A stretch of 64,000 nucleotides of DNA from Canicola haemoglobinophilus (GCF_002015075.1 NZ_MUXZ01000008.1:154923-218922), one strand, 5' to 3'. Positions 50,149 to 59,246 are shown, counted from the stretch's first letter. Made by a program: numbers and translations. The notes: a model not told the origin generated them from the letters alone.

Positions 50149-51981
50149 ATGTGTGGAATTGTTGGTGCAGTGGCACAACGTGATGTAGCAGAAATTTTAG
50201 TTGATGGATTACATCGTTTAGAGTATCGCGGCTATGATTCAGCTGGTGTGGCAATATTAAATGAGCAAAATCATCTACAAATTGTGCGTAGAGTTGGGAA
50301 AGTTCAAGCGTTAGATGAGGCAATGGAAAAGCAGCCATTATTTGGCGGAACAGGCATTGCACATACTCGTTGGGCAACTCATGGAGAACCTTCGGAAATC
50401 AATGCTCACCCTCATTGCTCAGGAAAAATTGCGGTTGTACATAATGGTATTATTGAGAATTACCAAGAGTTACGAGAAATTTTGCAGCAGAGAGGCTATA
50501 TTTTTCAATCGCAAACAGATACAGAAGTTATTGCGCATTTGGTTGAATGGGAATTGCGTAATGCCGCGACTTTATTAGAAGCTGTGCAAAAGGCAATTGT
50601 TCAATTGCGTGGAGCCTATGGCACAGTGGTAATGAACCAAGATGAGCCAGAACATTTAATTGTTGCCCGTTCTGGTAGCCCATTAGTTATTGGCTTAGGT
50701 ATTGGTGAAAATTTCTTGGCTTCAGATCCGCTGGCGCTATTAAATGTTACACGCCGTTTTATTTATCTTGAAGAAGGCGATGTTGCTGAAATCACACGTC
50801 ATAGCGTAGATATTTTTGATCTTAATGGTCAGCAAGTAGAACGAGTAGTTCATGAAGGTAATTTCGAAGCCGATGCTGCTGATAAAGGTCATTACCGTCA
50901 CTATATGCAAAAAGAAATTTTTGAGCAGCCAGTGGCAATCATGAATACCTTAGAAGGGCGTATTGTTAATGGGCAAGTCAATATTGAAGCGATAGCACCC
51001 AATGCGGAGAAAATTTTACAACAAGTAGAACATATCCAAATTGTTGCTTGTGGAACCTCTTATAACGCAGGTATGGTAGCTCGTTATTGGTTTGAGTCTA
51101 TTGCTGGTGTAAGTTGTGATGTAGAAATTGCCTCTGAGTTTCGTTATCGTAAATCTGTAACGAGACCAAATAGCTTGCTTATTACCCTTTCTCAATCTGG
51201 CGAAACCGCTGATACATTAGCCGCATTACGTTTAGCAAAACAATCGGGCTATATGTCAGCAATGACTATCTGCAATGTAGCAAGTTCTTCTCTGGTAAGA
51301 GAGTCTGATTTTGCTTTTATGACAAGAGCAGGCGTTGAAATTGGTGTGGCTTCGACAAAAGCATTTACTACACAATTAACTTGTTTACTTTTGTTAAATG
51401 TGGCACTTGGTCGAATTAAAGGTTCAATCAATGCAGAACAAGAACGTAACATTATTCAGGCATTACAACGTTTACCAGCACAAATTGAGAGTGCTTTGGT
51501 ATTTGATAAGCAAATCGAGAAATTATCAGAAGATTTTGCCGAAAAACACCATACTTTATTTTTAGGGCGTGGTGAGTATTATCCCATAGCGATGGAATCT
51601 GCATTAAAATTGAAGGAAATTTCTTATATTCATGCAGAGGCTTATGCGGCTGGTGAATTAAAGCATGGTCCGCTAGCCTTAATTGATAGCGACATGCCAG
51701 TTATTGTTGTGGCTCCAGAAAATGATTTATTAGAAAAAGTGAAATCTAATATTGAAGAAGTTCGTGCTCGTGGTGGTCAGTTATATATTTTTGCAGATCA
51801 TGAAGCGGGTTTTAGTAATAGTGATGGCTTTAAAACTGTTGTATTACCAAAAATCGATGAAGTTACTGCACCTATTTTTTATACGGTACCTCTACAATTA
51901 TTGTCCTATCACATCGCCTTAATTAAAGGCACTGATGTGGATCAACCTCGTAATTTGGCAAAAGCGGTTACAGTTGAATAG
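50149..51981 (+). CDS. glmS: Glutamine--fructose-6-phosphate aminotransferase
   Basis: 610 residues. The N-terminal glutaminase domain begins with the catalytic Cys (M-CGIVGAVAQRD) and has HRLEYRGYDSAG; two SIS domains follow with ACGTSYNAGMVARYW and TLSQSGETADTLAALR, ending AKAVTVE as usual. It makes glucosamine-6-phosphate, the first step to cell-wall and LPS amino sugars. AAGGAAAAA precedes the ATG. No glmS ribozyme is expected or seen. Confidence 0.98.
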   Translation: MCGIVGAVAQRDVAEILVDGLHRLEYRGYDSAGVAILNEQNHLQIVRRVGKVQALDEAMEKQPLFGGTGIAHTRWATHGEPSEINAHPHCSGKIAVVHNGIIENYQELREILQQRGYIFQSQTDTEVIAHLVEWELRNAATLLEAVQKAIVQLRGAYGTVVMNQDEPEHLIVARSGSPLVIGLGIGENFLASDPLALLNVTRRFIYLEEGDVAEITRHSVDIFDLNGQQVERVVHEGNFEADAADKGHYRHYMQKEIFEQPVAIMNTLEGRIVNGQVNIEAIAPNAEKILQQVEHIQIVACGTSYNAGMVARYWFESIAGVSCDVEIASEFRYRKSVTRPNSLLITLSQSGETADTLAALRLAKQSGYMSAMTICNVASSSLVRESDFAFMTRAGVEIGVASTKAFTTQLTCLLLLNVALGRIKGSINAEQERNIIQALQRLPAQIESALVFDKQIEKLSEDFAEKHHTLFLGRGEYYPIAMESALKLKEISYIHAEAYAAGELKHGPLALIDSDMPVIVVAPENDLLEKVKSNIEEVRARGGQLYIFADHEAGFSNSDGFKTVVLPKIDEVTAPIFYTVPLQLLSYHIALIKGTDVDQPRNLAKAVTVE

Positions 51982-51989
51982 GAATATGC

Positions 51990-52020
51990 AAAAAGTGCGG
52001 TAGAATTTACCGCACTTTTT
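51990..52020 (+). terminator. Terminator of glmS (inverted uptake signals)
   Basis: AAAAAGTGCGGTA (51990-52002) and TACCGCACTTTTT (52008-52020) form a 13-bp stem with a 5-base loop and built-in T run. Confidence 0.93.
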
Positions 52021-52122
52021 GTTTGCCAAATTTATTAAAACGCTCTAAACTAGCTGCGATTTTTTAATCATCCCTTCCTTAAATACTTTAAAAGCTACCC
52101 GTGAGTAGCAAAAGGACATCTT

Positions 52123-53346
52123 ATGACAGACAAAGTAAATAGTTATGGCTGGAAAGCCTTAGTTGGTTCCGCTGTTGGTTATGCAATGGACGGATTTGAT
52201 CTTCTTATTCTTGGTTTCATGCTTACTGCGATTTCAGCAGATCTTGCTTTAACACCAGCGCAATCAGGGTCTTTGGTAACTTGGACATTAATCGGTGCGG
52301 TTGCTGGTGGCATTATTTTTGGTGCATTAAGTGATCGTTATGGACGAGTGAGAGTATTAACTTGGACAATCGTTCTCTTTGCCGTATTCACGGGGTTATG
52401 TGCATTCGCTCAAGGGTATTGGGATCTATTAATTTATCGCACTATTGCTGGTATTGGACTTGGTGGTGAGTTCGGTATCGGTATGGCGCTTGCTACTGAG
52501 GCTTGGCCTGCACGCCATCGCGCAAAAGCTGCCTCTTATGTTGCGCTAGGTTGGCAAGTAGGCGTATTAGGTGCGGCTTTATTAACGCCATTATTACTAC
52601 CACATATTGGTTGGCGAGGCATGTTTATCCTAGGTATTTTCCCCGCATTTGTTGCTTGGTTTTTACGCGCAAGACTACATGAACCAGATGTTTTTGTGCA
52701 AAAACAGACCGCACTTCAAGAGGAAGATAACAAGCCTACAAAACTAGAGGCTTTCCGTTTGCTAGTCAAAGATAAAGCCACAACAAAAATCAGTGCTGGT
52801 ATTGTGGTTCTCACATCAGTACAGAATTTTGGTTATTACGGCATTATGATTTGGATGCCAAATTTTTTATCTAAGCAATTAGGTTTTAGCTTAACAAAAT
52901 CTGGGCTTTGGACTGCGGTAACCGTATGTGGCATGATGCTCGGCATTTGGGTGTTTGGCTATCTAGCGGATCGATTTGGACGCAAACCAAGTTTCTTATT
53001 ATTCCAAGCTGGTGCAGTTGTTAGCATTACCCTTTATTCTCAACTCACAGACCCAACCGCTATGTTAATTGCTGGCGCATTCTTGGGTATGTTTGTCAAT
53101 GGTATGATGGGTGGATATGGCGCGTTAATGGCAGAGGCTTATCCAACTGCAGCTCGTGCAACTGCACAAAATGTACTCTTTAATATCGGACGTGCTGTAG
53201 GTGGATTTGGACCTGTAGTTGTGGGTGCGGTCGTTTCAGCGTACTCTTTCTCACTTGCGATTGCATTTTTAGCCTTAATTTATGTGATTGATATGGTCGC
53301 AACTATTTTCCTTATCCCAGAGTTAAAAGGCAAAGCATTAGAATAA
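52123..53346 (+). CDS. Major facilitator superfamily transporter, AAHS/metabolite:H+ symporter type
   Basis: 407 residues, twelve membrane segments. Family motifs include YAMDGFDLLILGFML (TM1 with the Asp), GALSDRYGRVRVL (loop 2-3) and GIGLGGEFGIGMALATEAWPARHRAKA (residues 113-139, in part). This pattern fits the aromatic acid and related organic-acid symporters. The substrate is unknown. A small GCTAC/GTAGC hairpin (52094-52109) lies in the leader. AAAGGACA precedes the ATG. Confidence 0.88.
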   Translation: MTDKVNSYGWKALVGSAVGYAMDGFDLLILGFMLTAISADLALTPAQSGSLVTWTLIGAVAGGIIFGALSDRYGRVRVLTWTIVLFAVFTGLCAFAQGYWDLLIYRTIAGIGLGGEFGIGMALATEAWPARHRAKAASYVALGWQVGVLGAALLTPLLLPHIGWRGMFILGIFPAFVAWFLRARLHEPDVFVQKQTALQEEDNKPTKLEAFRLLVKDKATTKISAGIVVLTSVQNFGYYGIMIWMPNFLSKQLGFSLTKSGLWTAVTVCGMMLGIWVFGYLADRFGRKPSFLLFQAGAVVSITLYSQLTDPTAMLIAGAFLGMFVNGMMGGYGALMAEAYPTAARATAQNVLFNIGRAVGGFGPVVVGAVVSAYSFSLAIAFLALIYVIDMVATIFLIPELKGKALE

Positions 53347-53364
53347 TTATGATTAGATAAAAGA

Positions 53365-53398
53365 AAATCCCCAAACCTTAAAGTAGGTTTGGGGATTT
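53365..53398. terminator. Bidirectional terminator, MFS gene / metQ
   Basis: AAATCCCCAAACCT (53365-53378) pairs perfectly with AGGTTTGGGGATTT (53385-53398), between convergent genes. Confidence 0.93.
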
Positions 53399-53422
53399 GT
53401 TTTATATTTTATTTGTTAAAAA

Positions 53423-54253
53423 TTACCAGCCTTTTGCAACACCGTCTTTAAAGTGTTTGTATGCTTCTTGGTAAACTTCTTCTGTTTGGTATGCTTTTAC
53501 AAAGTTTTGTACTTCTGCACTGTCTTTATTATCTTTACGAGCAACAATAATGTTCACATAAGGAGAATCTTTATCTTCTGCAAAGATGCCGTGTTCTGCA
53601 CTATTTAAGCCAACTTGACCAGCATAAGTATTGTTAACAACAGCTAAAGCCACATCATCTAAGGCACGAGCGGCAACAGATGTATCTACTTCTTTGATCT
53701 CTAAGTTTTTAGGATTTTCGATAATATCTAATGAAGTAGAGAACAAGTTAGTGTTGTCTTTTAATTTAATTAAGCCTTGTTTTTCCAATAAGATTAAGGC
53801 ACGAGCAAGGTTACTTGGATCATTTGGTACTGCAACTGCATCGCCATCTTTTAATTCATTGATGTTCTTAATTTTTTTAGAATAACCAGCAAGTGGATAA
53901 ACAAATGTATTACCAACAATTTCTAAATTTGTGATGTTTTTAGATTGTGTATCTTTATCTAAATAAGGTTTATGTTGCATTGCGTTAATATCTAAATCGC
54001 CTTTTGATACCGCAGTATTAGGTAATGCGTAATCATTGAAAGTAACAAATTCAACTTCTAAGTTGTATTTTTCTTTCGCAATTTGCGCAGCTTTTTCTGC
54101 AACTTGATGCTCAGGCCCCGCCATTACGCCAACTTTGATTTTTGCTGGTTTATCTTGAGTAGCTGTGGTTTCTGCTTTTTTATCATCTTTACAAGCTGTT
54201 AAAGCAACAGTTGAAGCGATAGCAAGAGTAGTGAAAAGTTTGTTTAATTTCAT
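53423..54253 (-). CDS. metQ: MetQ D/L-methionine-binding lipoprotein
   Basis: 276 residues. The lipoprotein signal ends at LTAC (Cys21), so it is lipid-anchored. The NlpA/MetQ fold shows KIKVGVMAGPEHQVAEKAA, DINAMQHKPYLD and AVPNDPSNLARALILLEKQGLIKL (residues 140-163). It delivers methionine to MetNI. It is the last gene of the metNIQ operon. Confidence 0.95.
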   Translation of the reverse strand: MKLNKLFTTLAIASTVALTACKDDKKAETTATQDKPAKIKVGVMAGPEHQVAEKAAQIAKEKYNLEVEFVTFNDYALPNTAVSKGDLDINAMQHKPYLDKDTQSKNITNLEIVGNTFVYPLAGYSKKIKNINELKDGDAVAVPNDPSNLARALILLEKQGLIKLKDNTNLFSTSLDIIENPKNLEIKEVDTSVAARALDDVALAVVNNTYAGQVGLNSAEHGIFAEDKDSPYVNIIVARKDNKDSAEVQNFVKAYQTEEVYQEAYKHFKDGVAKGW

Positions 54254-54288
54254 AAGATTTCCTCTTAAGTTGTTGTGTTTGAAATAAA

Positions 54289-54978
54289 TTAGCGATGATC
54301 CACTTTTTTAGCTAAATCATCACCTAGTTTTTGGCTAATAATGACAAATAACACGATGATAATGGTTGAAATCCAAGTGATGAATCCCATGCCACGATGT
54401 ACACCGTAGTTAATAGCTAAACTTCCTAAACCGCCACCACCTTGGGTTCCTGCCATTGCAGTGTAGCCGATTAAGGTGACAAAGGTTAATGTAATCCCAT
54501 TAATGAGTGACGGAAGTGCCTCTGGTAAATAGAATTTAGTAATAATTTGCCAATTCGTTGCACCTAATGCTTTTGCAGTTTCAGTTAAGCCAGTCGGAAT
54601 TTCAAATAGTGCGTTGCTAGTTAAGCGGGCAAAAAATGGAATAGCCGCCACACTTAAAGAAACAATTGCCGCATTAGTTCCCAATGATGAGCCAACGATA
54701 TAGCTCGTTACAGGAATTAAGATCAATAACAAAATAATATAAGGAATAGAACGTCCAATATTAATAATGACATTGAAAATTTTGTTTGCCTTGCTATTTT
54801 CTAGGATTTGTTTTTTGCCAGTTAAAAAAGTAGCACAGCCAATTGGTAGACCAACAACCACAGCAATAAAAGTAGAGGCAATAGTCATGTAAACCGTTTC
54901 CCAAGTGGAAATAGCAATTTTGCTCCACATTTCAGGTGTTAATTGCTGATGAAATGCAATCAGTAGATTATCCAACAT
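54289..54978 (-). CDS. metI: MetI methionine ABC permease
   Basis: 229 residues with five membrane segments. The EAA-like cytoplasmic loop ETAKALGATNWQIITKFYLPEALP and the C-terminal GYTAMAGTQGGGGLGSLAINYG region are typical of MetI. It overlaps metN by 11 bases and precedes metQ by 35. Confidence 0.95.
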   Translation of the reverse strand: MLDNLLIAFHQQLTPEMWSKIAISTWETVYMTIASTFIAVVVGLPIGCATFLTGKKQILENSKANKIFNVIINIGRSIPYIILLLILIPVTSYIVGSSLGTNAAIVSLSVAAIPFFARLTSNALFEIPTGLTETAKALGATNWQIITKFYLPEALPSLINGITLTFVTLIGYTAMAGTQGGGGLGSLAINYGVHRGMGFITWISTIIIVLFVIISQKLGDDLAKKVDHR

Positions 54979-56005
54979 AGCCTAATACCTCCACGCGGAC
55001 ATTGTTTTCCATTAAATAAATTTTAGTTTGTGTTATGGCATCTTCTTCACCTTCTACTTCTGCAATAACAAAGCCGAATTTGACTCCGCCAGCATAATCT
55101 ATTTGTGAGCTTAAAATGCTGAGGTCAACACCAAAGTGCTTGGAGGCTTGAGATAATAATGGTGCATCAACAGAACGACCAGTAAATTCAAATTTAATAA
55201 TTGGATAAGATTTAGCATGTTTTGGCGTCGCTGATAAATTCTCCATATATTCCTCTGGCAAGCTAATATGGAAAGTCGAATGAATAAATTCTTGCGCAAG
55301 AGGCGTTTTCGGATTAGAGAAAATATCGCTTACCGAACCTTGCTCAATCAATTGACCTTTATCAATAACCGCCACCTGATCGCAAATACGTTTCACCACA
55401 TCCATTTCGTGTGTAATCAGCAAAATGGTAATACCTAAAGTGCGGTTGATTTCTTTTAATAATTTTAAGATTGATTGCGTTGTTGCTGGGTCTAATGCAC
55501 TGGTTGCTTCATCACAAAGTAACACTTTCGGATCATTCGCGAGCGCACGAGCAATAGCAACACGCTGTTTTTGCCCACCAGATAAATTCGCTGGATAAGC
55601 ATCTTTTTTATCGCTTAAGCCCACTAAATTCAAAAGCTCATCAACTTTTTGCTTAATTTTATTTTTATCTGCTTTTTCTAATTCTAATGGCAATGCAACA
55701 TTATCAAAAACTGTTCTAGAGCTTAATAAATTAAAGTGCTGGAAAATCATGCCAATATGGCGGCGAGCATGAATTAATTCATTGTCTGAAAGTTGGGTTA
55801 AATCTACATTATCGACAATAACAGCGCCTGAAGTTGGGCGCTCTAATAAATTGATGCAACGAATAAGTGTACTCTTACCTGCGCCAGAGGCACCAATTAC
55901 GCCACAAATCTGTCCTTGTGGCACTTCGAGGCTGACATTATCAAGTGCGGTCAGATTTTTGCCTGAAACGCTAAACACTTTACTTATATTTTTTAGCTTA
56001 ATCAT
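54968..56005 (-). CDS. metN: MetN methionine ABC ATPase
   Basis: 345 residues. Walker A GASGAGKST near residue 37, signature LSGGQKQRVAIARAL, Walker B VLLCDEATSALDP, and a C-terminal NIL domain (about 265-340) that binds methionine and inhibits transport when methionine is plentiful. It is the first gene of metNIQ; a MetJ box lies 47 bases upstream. Confidence 0.96.
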   Translation of the reverse strand: MIKLKNISKVFSVSGKNLTALDNVSLEVPQGQICGVIGASGAGKSTLIRCINLLERPTSGAVIVDNVDLTQLSDNELIHARRHIGMIFQHFNLLSSRTVFDNVALPLELEKADKNKIKQKVDELLNLVGLSDKKDAYPANLSGGQKQRVAIARALANDPKVLLCDEATSALDPATTQSILKLLKEINRTLGITILLITHEMDVVKRICDQVAVIDKGQLIEQGSVSDIFSNPKTPLAQEFIHSTFHISLPEEYMENLSATPKHAKSYPIIKFEFTGRSVDAPLLSQASKHFGVDLSILSSQIDYAGGVKFGFVIAEVEGEEDAITQTKIYLMENNVRVEVLGYVG

Positions 56006-56051
56006 ATAAGCCCTTTTCTATTGAGTTAAAATTAAAAGTATTTGGTATTTT

Positions 56052-56067
56052 AGACGTCTAGATTGCT
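56052..56067. promoter_or_regulatory. MetJ operator of metNIQ
   Basis: A perfect 8-bp met box AGACGTCT (56052-56059) is followed at once by AGATTGCT (five of eight). MetJ binds tandem 8-bp boxes, so this is a plausible two-box operator for methionine repression. Confidence 0.8.
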
Positions 56068-56157
56068 ATGTCAACATTTATTCAGTAGATTTTTATGGGG
56101 ATCTCTTATTTATTGAGGCTATAATAAGGAAACTTTGTCTTTATAGAGGTTTATTTT

Positions 56158-56712
56158 ATGAATAAAGCAATTTTTTTAGATCGAGATGGCACATTAAATA
56201 TTGATCATGGCTATGTGTATGAAATTGATAATTTCCAATTTATAGAAGGAAGTATAGAAGCCCTGCAAGCATTAAAAAAAATGGGCTATTTGCTAATTTT
56301 AGTCACTAATCAATCTGGCATCGCACGTGGCTATTTTTCCGAAGATCAATTTTTACAACTCACCGAATGGATGGATTGGTCATTAGCGGATCGAGGCGTG
56401 GATTTAGACGGTATTTATTATTGCCCGCATCATATCAACGGCATCGGCGAATATAAACAAGATTGCGACTGCCGCAAACCTAAAGCTGGTATGTTGCTGC
56501 AAGCAATCAAAGAGCTAAACATTGATCCTAATTTGTCTTTTATGGTGGGCGATAAAAAAGAAGACCTTTTAGCTGGAAAAAGTGCGGGCGTAAAAACCAA
56601 TATTTTAGTTAGAACAGGCAAAGAAATTACCGAAGACGGATTGGCACTTGCTGATTACGTATTAGACAGCATTGCGGATTTACCTGAGTTGATAAAAGGT
56701 ATAAAAATCTGA
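56158..56712 (+). CDS. gmhB: D-glycero-beta-D-manno-heptose-1,7-bisphosphate 7-phosphatase
   Basis: 184 residues, HAD-type histidinol-phosphatase-like family. The catalytic motif FLDRDGTLN is at residues 6-14, the zinc loop CPHH...CDCRKPK near 90-108, and motif IV VGDKKEDLLAG near 132. It makes heptose for the LPS inner core. A uptake signal (56712-56720) overlaps its stop codon region. It is divergent from metNIQ. Confidence 0.95.
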   Translation: MNKAIFLDRDGTLNIDHGYVYEIDNFQFIEGSIEALQALKKMGYLLILVTNQSGIARGYFSEDQFLQLTEWMDWSLADRGVDLDGIYYCPHHINGIGEYKQDCDCRKPKAGMLLQAIKELNIDPNLSFMVGDKKEDLLAGKSAGVKTNILVRTGKEITEDGLALADYVLDSIADLPELIKGIKI

Positions 56713-56739
56713 CCGCACTTTCTTTAACCTAGAATGAAT

Positions 56740-56768
56740 AAAGCCCCTCTTAAGTAGGGGTAAATTTT
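56740..56768 (+). terminator. Possible terminator of gmhB
   Basis: CCCCT (56744-56748) and AGGGG (56756-56760) make a short stem followed by TAAATTTT. It is weak. Confidence 0.45.
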
Positions 56769-56877
56769 GCAACAACCTTAAATATCTTCATATAAAGCCA
56801 ATCCAGCCCCTCTCTTTATTTTTGACATTTTTCTTATCTTTATCCTTTTATCCACCTCAAAAGCTTAGAAATTTCCA

Positions 56878-56920
56878 ATGAGTATACTCATTGTTGGCTT
56901 TCCTTTACAGCAAAGCCAAC
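56878..56920 (+). other. Palindrome and hairpin upstream of the 56959 gene
   Basis: ATGAGTATACTCAT (56878-56891) is a perfect 14-bp palindrome, followed directly by GTTGGCTTT (56893-56901) pairing with AAAGCCAAC (56912-56920). The hairpin lacks a T run. A frame begins at the ATG in the palindrome, but the ATG at 56959 has the better ribosome site, so this is read as leader. Confidence 0.5.
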
Positions 56921-56958
56921 ATCATCCTGCTAAACAATATTTTATTTCGGAGTTTGCT

Positions 56959-57234
56959 ATGAACAATGACTATATACTCGAACGAATGGGCAAGATCAAA
57001 GAGATTTGGGCTGAAAAATTGCATCCGCAGTTATCTCAATTGCGTTCTTTAGATAAAGAATTATTAAAAGAGGTTCGCCGTAAAATTTTGACATCATTGC
57101 CTCAGGATTTTGAGAAATTGGAATCTATTTATTCATTAATGGGAGATATTCAAGCTATTTTAGATGGTCGAGAAGACTTAGCTCAATATCTCACCATCGA
57201 AGAAAATCTACGTGAAATTTTAGCGATTCAATAA
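56959..57234 (+). CDS. Small helical protein of unknown function
   Basis: 91 residues from the ATG at 56959, where GGAG lies 7 bases upstream; the frame could be read from 56878 (118 residues). It is charged and mostly helical (LERMGKIKEIWAEKLHPQLSQ, LREILAIQ), with no signal peptide or membrane segment. I do not recognise the family. It precedes a Sel1-repeat gene by 32 bases in the same direction and may be the first gene of that group. Confidence 0.65.
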   Translation: MNNDYILERMGKIKEIWAEKLHPQLSQLRSLDKELLKEVRRKILTSLPQDFEKLESIYSLMGDIQAILDGREDLAQYLTIEENLREILAIQ

Positions 57235-57266
57235 CACTTTTGTTCAATCTTAATAAGGTATAAAAA

Positions 57267-58223
57267 ATGAAAAAATTCAAAACATTACTCGCCACCGCTC
57301 TACTTGCCGCCTCTACTTCAACTTTGGTTTATGCCAACAGTGCTGAACAGCAATTTCAGCAAGGTAATGGAGAATTTAAAGATCACTTTGATAGTGTTAA
57401 ATTGGAGGCAGAGGCGGGGAATGCGATATTTCAAACACTCTTGGCGGAGTTTTATTTCTATGGAGACGGAGTTAAACAAGATTATCAGCAAGCCTTTAAA
57501 TGGTTTGAAAAGGCCGCAGAGCAGGGAGTTGCAGAGGCTCAACTTAATTTGGGGGAGATGTATTTCGGAGGAGAAGGCGTTAAACAAGATTATCATCAAG
57601 CGGTGAAATGGTCTCAAAAAGCCGCAGAGCAGGGATATCCATTTGCTCAATATAATTTGGGGGTGAGGTATCACAAAGGACAAGGCGTTAAACAAGATTA
57701 TCATCAAGCGGTGAAATGGTATCAAAAAGCCGCAGAGCAAGGACTTGCATGGGCTCAAAATAATTTGGGGGTGATGTATGAAAACGGACAAGGCGTTAAA
57801 CAAGATTATCATCAAGCGGTGAAATGGTATCAAAAAGCCGCAGAGCAGGGAGATGCAAAGGCTCAAAATAATTTGGGGGTGATGTATTACAATGGATATG
57901 GCGTTAAACAAGATTATCATCAAGCTTTCAAATGGTATCAAAAAGCCGCAGAGCAGGGATATGCAGATGCTCAATCTCATTTAGGATTGATGTATGCCAA
58001 AGGAGAAGGTATTAAACAAGATTATCATCAAGCTTTCAAATGGTATCAAAAAGCGGCAGAGCAGGGAGATGCATATGCTCAAGCTCTTTTAGGGGCACTG
58101 TATGAGTATGGAAGCGGTGTAAGACAAGATAAAACGAAAGCGAAATATTACTATGGATTAGCTTGTGATAATGGTATGCAGATTGGATGTGATTACTATC
58201 GTAAATTGAATAGTGAGAGATAA
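57267..58223 (+). CDS. Secreted Sel1-like repeat protein with near-identical repeats
   Basis: 318 residues: signal peptide (cleavage near VYA-NSAEQ, residue 24) then Sel1-like repeats of 36 residues. Six regular units carry GVKQDYHQAxKWYQKAAEQG, with only the second half varying (xxAQxxLGxMY). A seventh, degenerate unit and a Cys-containing end (ACDNGMQIGCDYY) follow. Sel1 repeats form helical solenoids that bind proteins. The product should be periplasmic or exported. The next gene starts 2 bases after its stop, so they are co-translated. Confidence 0.88.
   Translation: MKKFKTLLATALLAASTSTLVYANSAEQQFQQGNGEFKDHFDSVKLEAEAGNAIFQTLLAEFYFYGDGVKQDYQQAFKWFEKAAEQGVAEAQLNLGEMYFGGEGVKQDYHQAVKWSQKAAEQGYPFAQYNLGVRYHKGQGVKQDYHQAVKWYQKAAEQGLAWAQNNLGVMYENGQGVKQDYHQAVKWYQKAAEQGDAKAQNNLGVMYYNGYGVKQDYHQAFKWYQKAAEQGYADAQSHLGLMYAKGEGIKQDYHQAFKWYQKAAEQGDAYAQALLGALYEYGSGVRQDKTKAKYYYGLACDNGMQIGCDYYRKLNSER
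57468..58115 (+). repeat. Tandem 108-bp repeat array, six units
   Basis: Unit starts are 57468, 57576, 57684, 57792, 57900 and 58008, each 108 bases and in frame. The first 60 or so bases of units 2-6 are nearly identical in DNA (most differences lie in the last 45), which implies recent duplication or gene conversion. Units 2-4 contain TCAAGCGGT, one base from the Apl-type uptake signal. Confidence 0.93.
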
Positions 58224-58225
58224 CA

Positions 58226-59221
58226 GTGATAATAAATAAAAATTGTTGCTATCTTATTTATGCTTTGTCCGTGCTATTGGGGCTTGCCCTTTTGTCTTTT
58301 TCGATAAGTTTTTTGATAAAAAGCTATGAAGTCACACGCTTATGGGACATTAGCCTTTGGGTGTTTGCCCTGCTTGGGGTGTTAATCACGGCAGGGGCGG
58401 CAGTGCCCGTTATTTCGGCAATATTTACTTATCAATCTTTTATCAAAGAGAGTGAAAATGCACAAAAAAACTTAGATGAACTCAACAAACAGCAGGCATC
58501 GTTAAAGAAGGAAATAGACACTGCTTTAGCGAATTTAAAGCAGAAAATAGATGCGTCTTTACCAAATTTGGAGCAGAAGTTTGCGAGTGTAACCGCATTA
58601 TTACAACAAGATGAGGCGAAAAAGTGGGCTTATAAATGGGCAAGAAAGGGCAGGGAACTCACCCAACAGGAGCGAGAAGAAAGGTTTAATCGCATAGATT
58701 TTTTATATTCTCAGCTTTCCGATTGTTCTATTTATCAACTTATTGTTCTAAAACAGCACGAAATTGAGCAATTTGAAGGCGAAATTGCCCAAAATGAAGC
58801 CCAATATGGCGAAGTGCGATTATATGATTATGAAATGCGGTTAGACAGTCTAAATCAAGAGATGGCAGAACTTTATCACATTGCGTCACTCAGCGATAAG
58901 GATTTTAAACCGCTCTATTTACAACAATTAATCCACATTTGGCAAAATTTAGCGGATAGAAAAGAAGCTGTGCAACAAGCAACAGAGCAAGAAAAGGTAG
59001 ATAAAGAAGCTAAAGAAAAATATCTCACCGAGCAGATGAAAGCCATTTTACTGCGTTTTATTCAATTCAATGAAAATAATGCTACACATATTCAAGTAAA
59101 TGAAAAAGTAGGTAAAAGATTAATTGAATTTGCTAAAACTCATTTATCTCTACAAGAAATAGAAAAATGGATTAATCCTTATAAATCATCGGGAACTAAG
59201 TTTTCCAACCTTATTAGATAG
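58226..59221 (+). CDS. Membrane protein with two N-terminal helices and a long coiled coil
   Basis: 331 residues starting at a GTG (MIINKNCC), 2 bases after the Sel1 gene stop. Two membrane helices (about 8-32 and 42-70) put the rest in the cytoplasm. A coiled coil follows (about 75-120, NLDELNKQQASLKKEIDTAL), then a helical domain rich in Glu and Gln (160-290). No enzymatic motif or known domain is recognised. Linkage with two secreted Sel1 proteins suggests a membrane partner for them. Confidence 0.72.
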   Translation: MIINKNCCYLIYALSVLLGLALLSFSISFLIKSYEVTRLWDISLWVFALLGVLITAGAAVPVISAIFTYQSFIKESENAQKNLDELNKQQASLKKEIDTALANLKQKIDASLPNLEQKFASVTALLQQDEAKKWAYKWARKGRELTQQEREERFNRIDFLYSQLSDCSIYQLIVLKQHEIEQFEGEIAQNEAQYGEVRLYDYEMRLDSLNQEMAELYHIASLSDKDFKPLYLQQLIHIWQNLADRKEAVQQATEQEKVDKEAKEKYLTEQMKAILLRFIQFNENNATHIQVNEKVGKRLIEFAKTHLSLQEIEKWINPYKSSGTKFSNLIR

Positions 59222-59246
59222 TGTTACTGGTAAAGTTATTATTGAA

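Noticed and set aside
52094..52109. GCTAC/GTAGC hairpin in the MFS gene leader as a riboswitch
   Set aside because: A 5-bp stem with a 6-base loop and no conserved core of any riboswitch class that I know.
57318..57980. 220-codon open frame antisense to the Sel1 repeats
   Set aside because: It is kept open by the repeated DNA itself; the Leu/Cys/Ile-rich product repeats every 36 residues and mirrors the sense repeats.
57468..58115. Tandem repeats considered as a CRISPR-like array
   Set aside because: The 108-bp units are contiguous and in frame with a Sel1 protein; there are no short repeats with unrelated spacers and no cas genes.
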